Positions 1-10,266 are shown, counted from the stretch's first letter. The stretch: DNA of 64,000 bases from Blastopirellula marina (GCF_002967765.1 NZ_PUHY01000010.1:434001-498000), one strand, 5' to 3'. Notes: generated by a model not told the origin, from the sequence alone. Program-made: numbers and translations.

Positions 1-2
1 CG

Positions 3-1109
3 CACAACCACGAACTTTCGTCCGAACGTTCGAAAGGCACCGCCTTGATGGGCTCGGGCAACTATACTTACCGCGCCGAGCTTGTTGGCAAGAAAGGCAG
101 CTTCATGACGCTTGCCAGTGCGACACGAATGATGTGTCACCCTCTTCTGACGCAAAGCAACAAACAGCGGTTCGATCGTGGTCACGTTCGTGTTTCCAAC
201 GTGTCGTTCAGTGGCGAAGGGAAATCGCTGACCGTTCGCGGCAAAGTGGAATCGAACATCGAACCGTTCGCTGTTATTGCCTACAGCGATCCAGATGGGG
301 GCAGCAACTATGATGCTTACCAGTGGACACGGGAAGTTCAGCCAGATGGCACGTTCGAGATCACACTCGACGAGCACAAGCCAGGTTCAAGTGCTTTGCG
401 ATTGAACTTCTGTCACGCTAACGGAGCGACCTCGGAAGTTGGCTACAATTTCACAGCGAACGAACAGGGAGAGCCGAATATCCAAGCTCTCAGTGACTCG
501 CTGATTACCGGTGACATCGAACAGAAGCTGCATGACGGCGAACTGGCCGAAGCGAGAGCATTGGCTAAGAAGTACCTCGCAGCCCATCCCGATGCCACCA
601 TCGCGGACTTTCTCAAACAATGCCTGGCCTACGAAGGCACAACCACGCCGGTTTCCTTAGAGGATGTGACGGAAGACGAAACGTTTCTGTCCGATATCGC
701 AACTGAGACCGAACAGGTTGAGTTTGGACGTCCCATGCGGAATGCCGTTTATCGATCGCGTCGCAGTCGCAGCGGTGGCTTCTTCCTGATGCCGGGCGGA
801 CAATTCCATGGCAAAGGACTGTACGCCCATGCGAAATCAAACTTCACGTTTGCTTTGGACGGACAATGGAAAAAGCTGTCCGCGGTTGCCGGCCTTCAGC
901 CAGGTTCCTCAGACCGAGCTGGCGTCGTGTTTATCATCAAAGGAGACGGTGAAGAACTGTTTCGCTCGAAGGAAATCCAAGGAACGGACATCGCTCAGCT
1001 AGACCTCGACATCACCGGGGTGAACAAGCTGGAGCTGATCACCGAATCGACTGGCGAAAACAATCGCGGTTGCTGGTCGGTTTGGGGTTCGCCCAAGATC
1101 AGCCGTTAA
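3..1109 (+). CDS. NPCBM/NEW2 domain protein, 5'-truncated by window start
   Basis: The reading frame is open to the first base of the window, so the true start lies upstream; the first in-frame ATG (48) is probably internal. The C-terminal ~125 residues match the NPCBM pattern: a histidine-rich 'GKGLYAHAKS' turn, a conserved 'G..P' core and a terminal 'WGSPKI' segment. NPCBM modules are predicted carbohydrate-binding beta-sandwiches, common on secreted planctomycete proteins. The middle (about residues 170-225) looks helical and TPR-like, with 'AEARALAKKYLAAHP'. The N-terminal part is not recognised. The stop codon overlaps that of the convergent acyltransferase gene by 2 bases. Domain call good; whole-protein function unknown. 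Confidence 0.75.
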   Translation, partial: HNHELSSERSKGTALMGSGNYTYRAELVGKKGSFMTLASATRMMCHPLLTQSNKQRFDRGHVRVSNVSFSGEGKSLTVRGKVESNIEPFAVIAYSDPDGGSNYDAYQWTREVQPDGTFEITLDEHKPGSSALRLNFCHANGATSEVGYNFTANEQGEPNIQALSDSLITGDIEQKLHDGELAEARALAKKYLAAHPDATIADFLKQCLAYEGTTTPVSLEDVTEDETFLSDIATETEQVEFGRPMRNAVYRSRRSRSGGFFLMPGGQFHGKGLYAHAKSNFTFALDGQWKKLSAVAGLQPGSSDRAGVVFIIKGDGEELFRSKEIQGTDIAQLDLDITGVNKLELITESTGENNRGCWSVWGSPKISR

Positions 1110-1954
1110 GAGGCGGCACGAAACGGCAAAATGGCCGGTTCGCCGTCCGCCATTTCTTTCGCGGGCGGCCGCATGGGATTTAGATCACTTGCGGCCGCCT
1201 GTTGCCAAAAACGGCGCTTGGCGGAGGTATCTTTCTGCACCTCCAGCGGCGTAGCTGTCGGGAAGAACGCCACTTCGTTTTCGCCCGGCAAATGGGACTC
1301 CGCCCAGTTTTCAGCCGTGACGGTTAATTGCGTCAACATCCGCTGGACTTGCAACCGGTACGCTTCGGCCTGGTCACGATCCATCTTGCGAGGAACGTAG
1401 ATCGCTTCCCCCATGATCATACGTGCGCGACTGAAAGGGCGGGGCAGGGCGAACTTGTCCCAAGTTCCCAGTCGCACCGGACGATCCATGCCGAAGCCCA
1501 TCGGAATGAGCGGCATTTGCAGCTTCGAGGCCAAATAGATCGGACCTTGCGCCAACTCGCGACGTGGACCTTGTGGGCCATCGGGCGTGATGGCCAAATG
1601 CTGGCGGCGCGAAATCTTGATCAACTCTTTCAGCGCTGCGATGCTTCCCCAACTGGAAGAGCCACGGACGGTCCCAAAGCCCATCAGCGACGCCGCATGT
1701 GCGAGCCACTCAGCATCGCGATGGCGGCTTAAGAGCATTGAGATGTCACAATACCCCCGTAAAGCAAAGGGAATCGTGATGTACTCGTGCCAGAAAATAT
1801 AAATGCCTCGACGCGGGCAAAAGGGATTCGCCGGATCGTTCTCGGCTTGGAAGTACATCGCCCGGATGTCCAACGTACTCATCACGGACTTCAGCATCGT
1901 CACCAGGGCCATACCGCCGGTTCGTGCAATCCAGGGATGAAGTTTCTTACGCAT
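1106..1954 (-). CDS. DUF374 lysophospholipid acyltransferase-like protein
   Basis: About 282 residues. It carries the DUF374 signature: 'SRHRD' (the H-x4-D-like acyltransferase block), then 'GFGTVRGSSSWGS' and 'ITPDGPQGPRREL'. DUF374 proteins resemble lysophospholipid acyltransferases and are usually found in Gram-negatives making LPS-like glycolipids. I chose the ATG at 1954 rather than the longer frame to 2038, because a purine-rich AAGG lies just upstream and the longer frame would overlap dapF. It sits 31 bases downstream of dapF, probably in one operon. Substrate is not predictable from sequence. Confidence 0.85.
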   Translation of the reverse strand: MRKKLHPWIARTGGMALVTMLKSVMSTLDIRAMYFQAENDPANPFCPRRGIYIFWHEYITIPFALRGYCDISMLLSRHRDAEWLAHAASLMGFGTVRGSSSWGSIAALKELIKISRRQHLAITPDGPQGPRRELAQGPIYLASKLQMPLIPMGFGMDRPVRLGTWDKFALPRPFSRARMIMGEAIYVPRKMDRDQAEAYRLQVQRMLTQLTVTAENWAESHLPGENEVAFFPTATPLEVQKDTSAKRRFWQQAAASDLNPMRPPAKEMADGEPAILPFRAAS

Positions 1955-1985
1955 GGCATCCTTGCCCTTACCAACCTTTGGTAAG

Positions 1986-2864
1986 TTAGGCGAGTTCCGA
2001 ATAAAGAGGCACACCCTGTGGTATCGTCCAGACACCACTGAAAACTTCTTCTGCCGGGCCGGTCATGTAGACATTATTGTCTTCTTCGCTCCAGTAGAGC
2101 TCCAAATCGCCCCCGAGCAGGTGGTTTACGATGCGGCGATGCAGCTTGCCTGCCAGCACGCCCGCCACGCAGACAGCACTAGCACCAGTGCCGCATGCCA
2201 AGGTCTCGCCACTGCCACGTTCCCATGTTCGTTGACGAACTTCGGTCGGGCTGATGACTTCAATGAATTCTACATTCACGCGGGCCGGGAACGGTGGAGC
2301 ATGTTCGATTTTCGGACCGATCCCCAGCACCAAATCGTCGTCTGCTTTGTCGACAAAAATCACGCAGTGCGGGTTGCCCATCGAGACGCATGTCGCCTCG
2401 AACATTTGTCCGTCGATCTCAAGCTTCTCATCGACGACCGGTGTTCCGCCGAACGTGGTGGGAATCTTAGCCGCATCTAGGATCGGCTGCCCCATATTCA
2501 CGGTCACACGCTGAGCCGTTACCCCATCGGTTTCCAATTCGACGGCCAATAGGCCGGCGCCGGTTTCGAGGCGGAGTTTCTCTTTCTTCGCGATACCGTG
2601 GTCGTAAACGAACTTCGCAACACAGCGGAGCCCGTTACCACACATTTCGGCTTCGGATCCGTCGGAGTTGAACATCCGCATCCGGGCATCGGCTACCTCG
2701 GAAGGCATGATCAAAATCATCCCGTCACCGCCAATCCCAAAATGGCGATCCGAAACAAGCGGCGCCAGCTTCTCCGGTGCAGCCGGGAGCGACTCTTCAA
2801 ACAAATTCACATAGACGTAGTCGTTTCCGGCTCCGTGCATCTTCGTAAAACGCATCTGCGACAT
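1986..2864 (-). CDS. dapF: Diaminopimelate epimerase
   Basis: 292 residues, close to the usual 275-290. It converts LL- to meso-diaminopimelate for lysine and peptidoglycan synthesis. The N-terminal '[10 protein letters not shown]', first catalytic cysteine block 'MCGNGLRC' and second block '[14 protein letters not shown]' are all intact, so both cysteines of the two-base mechanism are present. The start could be the first Met or the Met at residue 4 (MRFTKMHG). It is followed at 31 bases by the DUF374 acyltransferase on the same strand. Its presence supports a meso-DAP peptidoglycan in this planctomycete. Confidence 0.97.
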   Translation of the reverse strand: MSQMRFTKMHGAGNDYVYVNLFEESLPAAPEKLAPLVSDRHFGIGGDGMILIMPSEVADARMRMFNSDGSEAEMCGNGLRCVAKFVYDHGIAKKEKLRLETGAGLLAVELETDGVTAQRVTVNMGQPILDAAKIPTTFGGTPVVDEKLEIDGQMFEATCVSMGNPHCVIFVDKADDDLVLGIGPKIEHAPPFPARVNVEFIEVISPTEVRQRTWERGSGETLACGTGASAVCVAGVLAGKLHRRIVNHLLGGDLELYWSEEDNNVYMTGPAEEVFSGVWTIPQGVPLYSELA

Positions 2865-3039
2865 CAGGATTCCAAACTATGGGATTTTCTGGCAACGTTT
2901 CGAGAGCTTCTATCATATCGCGAAGGGGGTCTAGGAGTTAAGACCGCTATTGGCGACAATTCTACGCCGTTCGCAGGACCGTTACAGACTTTTCTTTGAG
3001 GAGCCAGATAGCAGAAAGCTCCCCCGTTTTGGACGAAAA

Positions 3040-3381
3040 CTAGCCGCTGATATCGAGCTGTTGCCCCGTGATTCCGCCATCTTTTGGTGGTCGGTCGTCG
3101 TGGATGACTTCTCCTTCCACGTCCAACTCGTCGGCTTCTTCGGAGTGATTCTCGGGGCGTTCCCAGGCTCGGCGACCATCACCATCGCGGTCGGAAATCT
3201 TTTCGCTTTCGTCTGGGTCGCCAACGCCAGCAGCTTTCTCTGCTTTCTCGGCCGAATCGACCACGCGGGCCTGGTTGCTAGTGGCCTGTTGGGTCTGAGA
3301 TACGTCAGACGAATTGCGCTGAGCTAGATCGCTACCTGCTACGCTAGCGGCAAACGACATTCCGGTCGGTCCGATACTCAT
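3040..3381 (-). CDS. Small hydrophilic planctomycete protein, unknown function
   Basis: 113 residues from the ATG at 3381, which has a clear GAGGAG ribosome-binding site eight bases upstream; the upstream in-frame Met at 3417 lacks one. The N-terminus 'MSIGPTGMSFAASVAGS' is followed by a low-complexity stretch rich in Ser, Gln, Asp and Glu. Near the end is 'RDGDGRRAWERP', and it closes with 'GQQLDISG'. I recognise this style of protein only from planctomycete genomes. No membrane segment or catalytic motif. It lies between dapF and the AsmA-like gene. Probably real because of the ribosome-binding site and start, but function unknown. Confidence 0.7.
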   Translation of the reverse strand: MSIGPTGMSFAASVAGSDLAQRNSSDVSQTQQATSNQARVVDSAEKAEKAAGVGDPDESEKISDRDGDGRRAWERPENHSEEADELDVEGEVIHDDRPPKDGGITGQQLDISG

Positions 3382-3626
3382 CGCGTTGACTCCTCGACTA
3401 ATCCTAGTTCGATTCATTCTCGAAAACGGATCAGGGACTCTCGTTGTAAGAAGAGTACCCCAGGATTAAGCCTGGGTCAGGATCCGCTGCAAGTCAAACG
3501 TCTACGGATACGTGAGAGCACGTCGAGGTGTTTTCCGCTATCTTAACGGTACTATCTGATATCATCGTCACAGACGCCCCCCATCTTCAGGGAGAATCTC
3601 GGCGATTCAGGGAATCGAGTCCGTAT

Positions 3627-6600
3627 CTAATGAGGAATCGAATTACCACGTCGCACGCCAGCGGGCTGTTCCGGTAAAGGTGGTGCCCCGATCGGCAGGC
3701 GAACCGATTTTGCCGGGAAGAGCTGCTCCAGCGTTTGATTTACCATGGGGAAGATCTCTTGTTCGGTCGTTGGGTTATCGATCGTACCACCGACATGGAT
3801 CACCATCAAACTGCGACTCGCTTCGCCAAGTACGGTTCGTACAACGGGCAAATCAAACGATTGATTACCGAATTCGGTGTAGAACTGCATGCTGATCTGC
3901 CCGTCGAGCTTCGCTTCGCCGTTCCCTTTCACCGAAAGGGCGTCGCCAGATAGGCGGATATCGTCGAGGTAGATGTAGTTGCCAGAAAGGCGATAGTTCA
4001 CATCGGCTGTGTCGAAAGCATTCGTGTTTGGGAAGCGGGCATTCAGCACTTTCAACATCGCCACCGCTAACGGAAGCTGGTAGACGTTGGCATCACGCAG
4101 TTGAATCGAGCCTGAGCCTTCATAAGTGTATTCACTTTCCATGGTGCCGGTCATGCTAATGTTGCCGTAAACACGCCCCGAAGTTTGGGCTCGGTTTTGC
4201 TGGCCGGTATCGATCAGCATTTGGCCGACCGTTCCGTTGGCCAAGGCGACATCGACTTGAAACGGCTGCACGCCGGCCAGCAGCATGCGACTATCCAAGT
4301 TCACCATGCCACCGAAGGTGTTGGCCGTCACATGGCGTGGTGGCTCGTTATCGTTACGAGGGACATGACGACCCATCAGGAACTGTGTTTCGTCGATCCA
4401 AAACGGACCGCGGATATTCGACACAGGAATCCCACGACACGTGGCACTATCAAGTATGTACTCACCAAAGGTTCGCGTTCCTGTTTCGTCTGCTTGCCCC
4501 TCGAAACGAATCGCTCCGTAGATATTGTCGATGTGCGATCCACGCCGAATCTGCCCACCGGCCATGTGCGTGGTCATGTTCCAGTTCATCTGAATGGGTC
4601 GGCCAGGGTTGGGGTTTGATAGGACCACTTCGCCGTTGGCATGGAACATGGGGCCAATTTGTAATTGCTGTAGCGACTTCTCCAGTTTCTCGGGAACAGC
4701 CAATAACAAAGCACGATCGATCACAATGTTCTCGATCCGCAGATCTTGGAATCGAATTTGCCAACGTCGATCTTCCGGAAAGTAACAACTTCCGTTGGTC
4801 GAGACACGCACGTTGCCATGCTGAGCCGTGAGATTCTTCAGCGTGACTTGTCCGTTACGAAACTCGGCACTGCCAACGACGTCGTCCAGAACATAAGGAA
4901 AACCAACCGGCTCGACCGAGATTGCACGACCAGAAAGGTTACGACTACGTTCCCATTTTTGAGCGTTCACCCACAGATCACATTCTCCCTGGGCATCGGG
5001 CCAATGCAGCTGAACATCCATGTGATCGATCGACCCACGTGGACGCAATTGGTCCCATCCTTCTCGTCCAGACTCGGGCAGGGCGGCCTTGAGTTCATCA
5101 TCGAGAGGAACATCTTTACAGGCAAACGTCAGATTCAAATCGCCTCGCTTATCGCCAGGGATTTCACGCCACGTTCCGCGACAGGTGATATGTCCACTAT
5201 CGTTGAAGCCCGTGAGCTGCTCGATCGTGACAACACCATCTTTCCAAATAATGTGACCGTTGATATCCGAGATCGGATACTTGAACTTCTCGTATTTGAC
5301 CGATGCGCCGATGATCTGCATCCGCAATGTCTTTTCCGCCTCGACGTTGGGATTGCTATGCGTGATCAACGTGAAATCGACGTTGGCTTGCCCTTGCAAA
5401 TGGAAATCACAAGCAACGCCGTAAACACCATCGTGACAAACTTTCAGAGCATGCTCAAAGGTTGGATCCCAACTGATCGGGTCCAACGAGCGAATGCGAA
5501 TCGGGCCACTGCTATTCGGGCCTGGGTCAGTCACACTGCCGATAATGGAGATCCGCGACTTGCCGGCATAGGCGGACAAATCGATATCGAGCAATTGGTT
5601 CTTCAGATCGATCTTACCACGTGCCTGAGTCACAGGATAAGGGAACTTGGAATAGACAAAGTTCGTACCGCGACAGTTAGCGTGAATCTCGGGAGTCCAC
5701 CGCTTACCATCGAAGTCGAGCTTCACCGAGGCGTCCAGCGTGCCGGATGGCTGGTACCGTTCCCAGCTCTCTCGCATCGCGTACGGCAGCAATCCCTTTA
5801 GCCCCTCATGCAGGTTGAAGTTCTTCAGCGTGGCCGAGACGTGCATCGGGCTATTCGCGGCCCAGCCGGTTCGATCAAGCGAGGCACTAACCGAGCCGTT
5901 TTCGTAGTAAGCAACCAACTTTTCGATGCGTACGCCAGGGGGCGAAGCAATCACGCGTCCCTGAATGCGCTCGATGGTGTTCGGCAGTCGTGGATCGCTC
6001 CAACTTCCGTCACGAAGATCGATTGTGGCCAAGTAATTGATCGGCCCGTTGGCACTTCCGGAAGCTTGAAACGAGGCGTTGGCCATCCCACTGAGATGGG
6101 TCAGCTCTTTGATCTTCGCCCGCAGTTCTTCTGGAAATTGTTGCCAGAGATGGTCGTCGATTCGCAGATTGCTAACGGTTCCCTGCGTGGTGAACGATTG
6201 CGACTGTTCGTCGATCGTCGCCGTCAGTGCCGCAGATTCCCAGCTTTGCGAATTGAGGATCGCTTTGATCCGTTTTTGAATTCGGTTCTTGCCCGCGGCT
6301 TGACCGGTGCCTGGAACGACTTCGGTTTTGATTTCAAAATCAACGTCATCCAAGATTCGCCGAACATTGCCGCCGTGTCGGTCCGCTAACAGAAACGAAG
6401 CGTCCTGGACTTCAACCTCTGGATTGTCGTCCCCCCACTTAGGCGCGGGGAAGAGATGCCGGAGACTCAACTGGCCGTCCGCTTCCATCGTGGCTGTCAG
6501 CCGTGGACGCTTGACGACGATCCGATCGACCTGGAACTCGCCCGAAGCGAACTCCATTGGATTGGTCGTGCAGTAGACCATGATCTCGTCGACCGAGACC

Positions 6601-6860
6601 ATCTCTTGCGTTTGATAGACGCTCGATCGCTTGGAAAGCGAGAAGCCTCGGATCTCGATGCCTTTACCCTCGACAAAGCGAGCAGAGCGGACCGAGACTA
6701 ACAGATTGTCGTAATGACTGGCGAACTTCTGCTCGACATACGAGCGAATCTCGTTGTTCAGATTGTGATAAAGATAGATCCCCAGCGCGCACGCAACGAT
6801 CACTACGATAAACGTAGTCCACTTCAGAAAGCGATATGTTGCGGAAAAATATCGACTCAC
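3627..6860 (-). CDS. AsmA/TamB-like large envelope protein
   Basis: 1077 residues. A single N-terminal membrane helix (about residues 14-31) is followed by a long extracytoplasmic region of repeating beta-strand units ('GSVTDPGP', 'GDALSVKGNGEAKLDGQISMQF'). The C-terminal ~200 residues look like the AsmA/DUF3971 C-terminal region: 'SGRVYGNISMTGTMES' and 'RLSGNYIYLDDIRLSGDAL'. AsmA-clan proteins act as lipid-carrying bridges or assembly factors between inner and outer membranes. The extreme C-terminus is proline-rich. It is transcribed alone, in the same direction as its neighbours. Family membership is likely; the specific role is inferred. Confidence 0.7.
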   Translation of the reverse strand: MSRYFSATYRFLKWTTFIVVIVACALGIYLYHNLNNEIRSYVEQKFASHYDNLLVSVRSARFVEGKGIEIRGFSLSKRSSVYQTQEMVSVDEIMVYCTTNPMEFASGEFQVDRIVVKRPRLTATMEADGQLSLRHLFPAPKWGDDNPEVEVQDASFLLADRHGGNVRRILDDVDFEIKTEVVPGTGQAAGKNRIQKRIKAILNSQSWESAALTATIDEQSQSFTTQGTVSNLRIDDHLWQQFPEELRAKIKELTHLSGMANASFQASGSANGPINYLATIDLRDGSWSDPRLPNTIERIQGRVIASPPGVRIEKLVAYYENGSVSASLDRTGWAANSPMHVSATLKNFNLHEGLKGLLPYAMRESWERYQPSGTLDASVKLDFDGKRWTPEIHANCRGTNFVYSKFPYPVTQARGKIDLKNQLLDIDLSAYAGKSRISIIGSVTDPGPNSSGPIRIRSLDPISWDPTFEHALKVCHDGVYGVACDFHLQGQANVDFTLITHSNPNVEAEKTLRMQIIGASVKYEKFKYPISDINGHIIWKDGVVTIEQLTGFNDSGHITCRGTWREIPGDKRGDLNLTFACKDVPLDDELKAALPESGREGWDQLRPRGSIDHMDVQLHWPDAQGECDLWVNAQKWERSRNLSGRAISVEPVGFPYVLDDVVGSAEFRNGQVTLKNLTAQHGNVRVSTNGSCYFPEDRRWQIRFQDLRIENIVIDRALLLAVPEKLEKSLQQLQIGPMFHANGEVVLSNPNPGRPIQMNWNMTTHMAGGQIRRGSHIDNIYGAIRFEGQADETGTRTFGEYILDSATCRGIPVSNIRGPFWIDETQFLMGRHVPRNDNEPPRHVTANTFGGMVNLDSRMLLAGVQPFQVDVALANGTVGQMLIDTGQQNRAQTSGRVYGNISMTGTMESEYTYEGSGSIQLRDANVYQLPLAVAMLKVLNARFPNTNAFDTADVNYRLSGNYIYLDDIRLSGDALSVKGNGEAKLDGQISMQFYTEFGNQSFDLPVVRTVLGEASRSLMVIHVGGTIDNPTTEQEIFPMVNQTLEQLFPAKSVRLPIGAPPLPEQPAGVRRGNSIPH

Positions 6861-6947
6861 CCGACTCTGGAATCCTTTCCAATGGGAGCATCCGGCGCTA
6901 AATCTTGGCAGAATCAGGCTTCCTGGTAAACGCCGGTTTGAAGCCTG

Positions 6948-8273
6948 CTAGCTTTTCTCGGTGAAATCGCTTTCCCCCTTGGTTGCGGGTACTTCAGCAG
7001 CATTCGGCCACGCTTTATGCAGCCAGCTTGCTAACAGCCCGGCACTGAGCACCGCCAACGCTAGCATTGGGGGCTGACGATAGCGGATCGAGCTAACAAA
7101 GACCATGTGCAGACAACAGAAATAGAAGATCGGCAGCGCGAGCAGCAAATACGTCCAAGATCGCCGGGCGTAAAGCGTCGTTCCCCATAGCCCTGTGACA
7201 ACGATCGGCAAATAACCAGCCGCCAGAACGAAGGCCATCTTGCCGCTCATTTCTTCGTTATTGCCCAGCGGCGTCCAATATCGCCAAAACTTCACGGCCG
7301 CCAGTCGCATGACTTGAACTGGGTTATCAAAGGCCCACTCGATGGCGGCCTGCTTCATCATGGCATCGCGGCGTGATTCGTGTGTGCCAGGTAGCGGCTG
7401 GGTCGCTTCGGCTTCGATCGCTTGTAGTTGTTGCTCGAAGTCGTTCACAAAACGCATATCGCTGGCCCCAGTCGCGATCGGGCTAATGCCGTCGTAAAGA
7501 CTGGCACCAACTTGCAGGGTCGTCGGCACAAACTGGCCAATCACTTGATAGTTGCGAACCCACCACGGAGTCATCACCATCGCAGCGGTTAAGGCGGCCA
7601 TCGCATAGATCGCCAACTGCTGCTTACGCTGCGGGTAAAAAACGATTCCAAACGGCACGGCAAAGAAGGGGAACATCAACCAACTGGGACGCGTAAGAAT
7701 GGCGATTCCGAAAACAACACCGGCCAATGCGGCAAAGTTAAGACGCTTCGTCATGGTCTCGCCCCTGAGTGCCACAATGATCCAACCGAGGTTCAACAGC
7801 ATGAGCGGCGCAAAGGGGGCTTCGCTAAGGATGAAGACGCTCATCGCGATTGCCCCGGGGTAAAGGGCAACCAGCGCGGCCGCGATCACGGCGGCTACCG
7901 GATCGAACAACATCCGCGCGATCCACGCTGCCAGGGCGATTGCTGCCGCACCACAGACGATTCCGACCATCCGTAACGCCATCGTCGGCGGCTCATCCGC
8001 AAACCAGTAGAAAGGAGCCAACATCACGCAGTAACCAGGCGTTCGCGTCACATAGGCGGAGCCGTACGCGAAGTCTTCTCCCTTAGCGATGTGCCGTGCA
8101 TGGATCTCGTAGCCGAGACTATCACCGAACAAAAATCGCTCACCTGCGGGCATTCTCGATTCCCACCAGACGGCCGCGCCGATCCGAACGAGAAGCCCCA
8201 CAACCACGATCAAAGCCAGAAGCCAGAAAAACTCTCGCGGTTTTGGATTCGCAACTTGTTTTACGCTAGACAT
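6948..8273 (-). CDS. GT39/ArnT-like polytopic glycosyltransferase
   Basis: 441 residues with about ten hydrophobic segments starting at residues 16-35. The first extracytoplasmic loop has 'FLFGDSLGYEIHARHI' with an acidic residue (D51), in the position of the catalytic Asp of PMT/ArnT-type GT-C enzymes, then 'TRTPGYCVMLAPFYW', typical of this fold. Such enzymes transfer a sugar from a polyprenyl-phosphate donor to protein, lipid or glycan outside the inner membrane. No ribosome-binding site precedes the ATG at 8273. Donor and acceptor cannot be told. Confidence 0.75.
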   Translation of the reverse strand: MSSVKQVANPKPREFFWLLALIVVVGLLVRIGAAVWWESRMPAGERFLFGDSLGYEIHARHIAKGEDFAYGSAYVTRTPGYCVMLAPFYWFADEPPTMALRMVGIVCGAAAIALAAWIARMLFDPVAAVIAAALVALYPGAIAMSVFILSEAPFAPLMLLNLGWIIVALRGETMTKRLNFAALAGVVFGIAILTRPSWLMFPFFAVPFGIVFYPQRKQQLAIYAMAALTAAMVMTPWWVRNYQVIGQFVPTTLQVGASLYDGISPIATGASDMRFVNDFEQQLQAIEAEATQPLPGTHESRRDAMMKQAAIEWAFDNPVQVMRLAAVKFWRYWTPLGNNEEMSGKMAFVLAAGYLPIVVTGLWGTTLYARRSWTYLLLALPIFYFCCLHMVFVSSIRYRQPPMLALAVLSAGLLASWLHKAWPNAAEVPATKGESDFTEKS

Positions 8274-8605
8274 TTAGGTGGATGATTCTCGAATTTTGAG
8301 CCTTCAGCGTTCTCAGCCGACGATGCCAATCCTGGTAAGGCAGTAAAGCTGTGATCGTTTGTGCAATTTTAGGGTCTTGGGGGAAATCTTGCCGGAAATC
8401 GCCCCAGGACAATAGTTTACTTCCATGTTTGAGTCGGTATACTCGGACTGCCGCAACCAGTGCGAGCATCCATTCCTCGAAAATCTAATCTTCTCCAGTC
8501 TCACCCCATAGACTGACTAATACCGATCGCAAGCTGCCCATCTCCAGGGCGGTCGTCAATATTTCCCCCCATTATGCACATCACCGTGTAGGAGTTCTTC
8601 ATCCC
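8274..8605. other. Intergenic region, divergent promoters expected
   Basis: 332 bases separate the divergent GT39-like and MFS genes. Short open frames on the minus strand (for example 8266-8469) overlap each other and have no ribosome-binding site or recognisable product. I see no RNA gene or repeat. It presumably holds the promoters of both genes; a GGAG lies 11 bases before the MFS start. Confidence 0.5.
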
Positions 8606-10204
8606 ATGTCCACTGCCGAAACGTCGCAGCCGCCGCAATACAACCGGATGGCGCTTCTCATAGCCAGTTTCATGACCCTTATCGCCGCCGGTGTCGGTTT
8701 CGGGGTTCGTGCTGGGATCTTGAACGACTGGGCGAACCGTTACGGTTTCACCAAGGTGGAACTCGGGACGATCACTGGTGGTGGCCTGGTTGGTTTCGGT
8801 GTCACGATCATCTTCTTCAGCTTCCTGGCCGACAACTTCCTTGGCTACAAGAAGCTGTTGACGTTGGCATTCGTCCTACATGCCTTGTCGGTAATCATCA
8901 CCTTAGCGGCAACTCCGGTTTTCTTATTTGCAGGTAAGGATGCCACCTACTGGTGCCTTTACGTTGGGGTGTTCATTTTCGCATTGGCTAACGGTGTGTG
9001 CGAAGCGGTCATCAATCCACTGGTGGCAACTCTGTTCCCAAAAGAAAAGACCCACTATCTCAATATCCTGCATGCAGGCTGGCCTGCTGGTCTGATCATC
9101 GGCGGTATCATCGGTTATCTGTTCTGCGGCGAAGGCGCTAAAATCGTTCACGCCTACTGGGAAATCCCGTTGGCACTGTACATGGTGCCGACGTTGATCT
9201 ACGGCCTCATGGTCGTGAAGGAAGCCTTCCCACCGTCGGAAGCCGCCGCCGCAGGCGTGACAACAAAGGAAATGCTGCTTCAGTTCCTTTCGCCGTTGCT
9301 GTTGTTCCTGTTCCTGATTCATGCAATGGTCGGTTACGTGGAACTGGGTACCGACAGCTGGATCACGAACATCATGGAAAACGTGATTAAAGAGAACGCG
9401 TTCCTGCTATTCATCTACACTTCGGCGATCATGTTTGTCCTACGATTCTTCGCAGGACCGATCGTTCACAAGATTAACCCTCTTGGTCTGTTGTTTGTCT
9501 GTGCCATTTTTGGTTGCACCGGTTTGTATTGGCTTGGATCGGCCAACACCGGCTACGCGATTGTCGCCGCTGCTACGGTTTACGGCTTGGGTAAAACGTT
9601 CTTCTGGCCAACCATGCTGGGTGTGGTCGGCGAACGATTCCCGCGTGGTGGTGCCATCACGATGGGTGTGATGGGGGGTATCGGGATGCTTTCTGCTGGT
9701 TTGCTTGGCGGCCCCGGCATCGGCTACAAGCAGGACTACTTCGCCACGCAGAAGATGGAACAACTCGACCCAACATTGTTCGAGGAATACCGATCGGCCG
9801 AGAAAAAGTCATTCCTTTTCTTCCCAGAAGTCTACGCCCTCAATGGTGCCAAAGTGGGTGTCCTGAGCGACGATGGTGAGGAACTGGCACGACGTACCGA
9901 AATCGAAGAAAAAGAAGGGGGCGTCTCCAAAGAGACCCTGGCCCTCAATGAATGGTGGGACGCCAACAAGCCTGCTAACGAAGCGAAACTAGAAGAAACT
10001 CAGCGAATCGTCGAAGAAGCCAATATCTACGGTGGACGTATGGCGTTGAAGTGGACCGCCTTGGTTCCGGCGACAATGGGCGTTTGCTACCTGATTCTCG
10101 TTATCTACTTCCAATTGCAAGGTGGCTATAAGCAAGTCGTCCTGCATGGGGAAGAATCGGAAACCGAGAAGTACACTGGCGGTGTCGAGGGCCCCGTCGA
10201 GTAG
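8606..10204 (+). CDS. MFS transporter with a large hydrophilic insertion before the last helix
   Basis: 532 residues with about twelve membrane helices. The first helix pair is joined by 'SFLADNFLGYKKLL', an MFS motif-A-like D/G-x-x-G-x-K/R loop. Between roughly residues 365 and 480 is a ~110-residue charged segment (rich in Glu and Lys) lying between the penultimate and last helices, longer than in ordinary MFS proteins. A GGAG lies 11 bases before the ATG. It is followed by a strong intrinsic terminator and is probably monocistronic. Substrate unknown; planctomycete relatives are often annotated as sugar or nucleoside permeases, which is inference only. Confidence 0.8.
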   Translation: MSTAETSQPPQYNRMALLIASFMTLIAAGVGFGVRAGILNDWANRYGFTKVELGTITGGGLVGFGVTIIFFSFLADNFLGYKKLLTLAFVLHALSVIITLAATPVFLFAGKDATYWCLYVGVFIFALANGVCEAVINPLVATLFPKEKTHYLNILHAGWPAGLIIGGIIGYLFCGEGAKIVHAYWEIPLALYMVPTLIYGLMVVKEAFPPSEAAAAGVTTKEMLLQFLSPLLLFLFLIHAMVGYVELGTDSWITNIMENVIKENAFLLFIYTSAIMFVLRFFAGPIVHKINPLGLLFVCAIFGCTGLYWLGSANTGYAIVAAATVYGLGKTFFWPTMLGVVGERFPRGGAITMGVMGGIGMLSAGLLGGPGIGYKQDYFATQKMEQLDPTLFEEYRSAEKKSFLFFPEVYALNGAKVGVLSDDGEELARRTEIEEKEGGVSKETLALNEWWDANKPANEAKLEETQRIVEEANIYGGRMALKWTALVPATMGVCYLILVIYFQLQGGYKQVVLHGEESETEKYTGGVEGPVE

Positions 10205-10235
10205 TCCTCAACCGATATCCAGGTCCAATGAGAAA

Positions 10236-10266
10236 GGCGAGTCACGTTCGTGGCTCGCCTTTTTTT
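10236..10266 (+). terminator. Intrinsic terminator of the MFS gene
   Basis: A ten-base-pair GC-rich stem (GGCGAGTCAC with GTGGCTCGCC, one T-G pair) with a four-base loop is followed by seven T residues, about 30 bases after the MFS stop codon. This is a textbook Rho-independent terminator. Confidence 0.9.

Noticed and set aside
4746-5801. 351-residue plus-strand open frame
   Set aside because: Antisense to the AsmA-like gene; no family resemblance.
8266-8504. Two overlapping short minus-strand open frames
   Set aside because: No ribosome-binding site, no similarity and mutual overlap; treated as intergenic.
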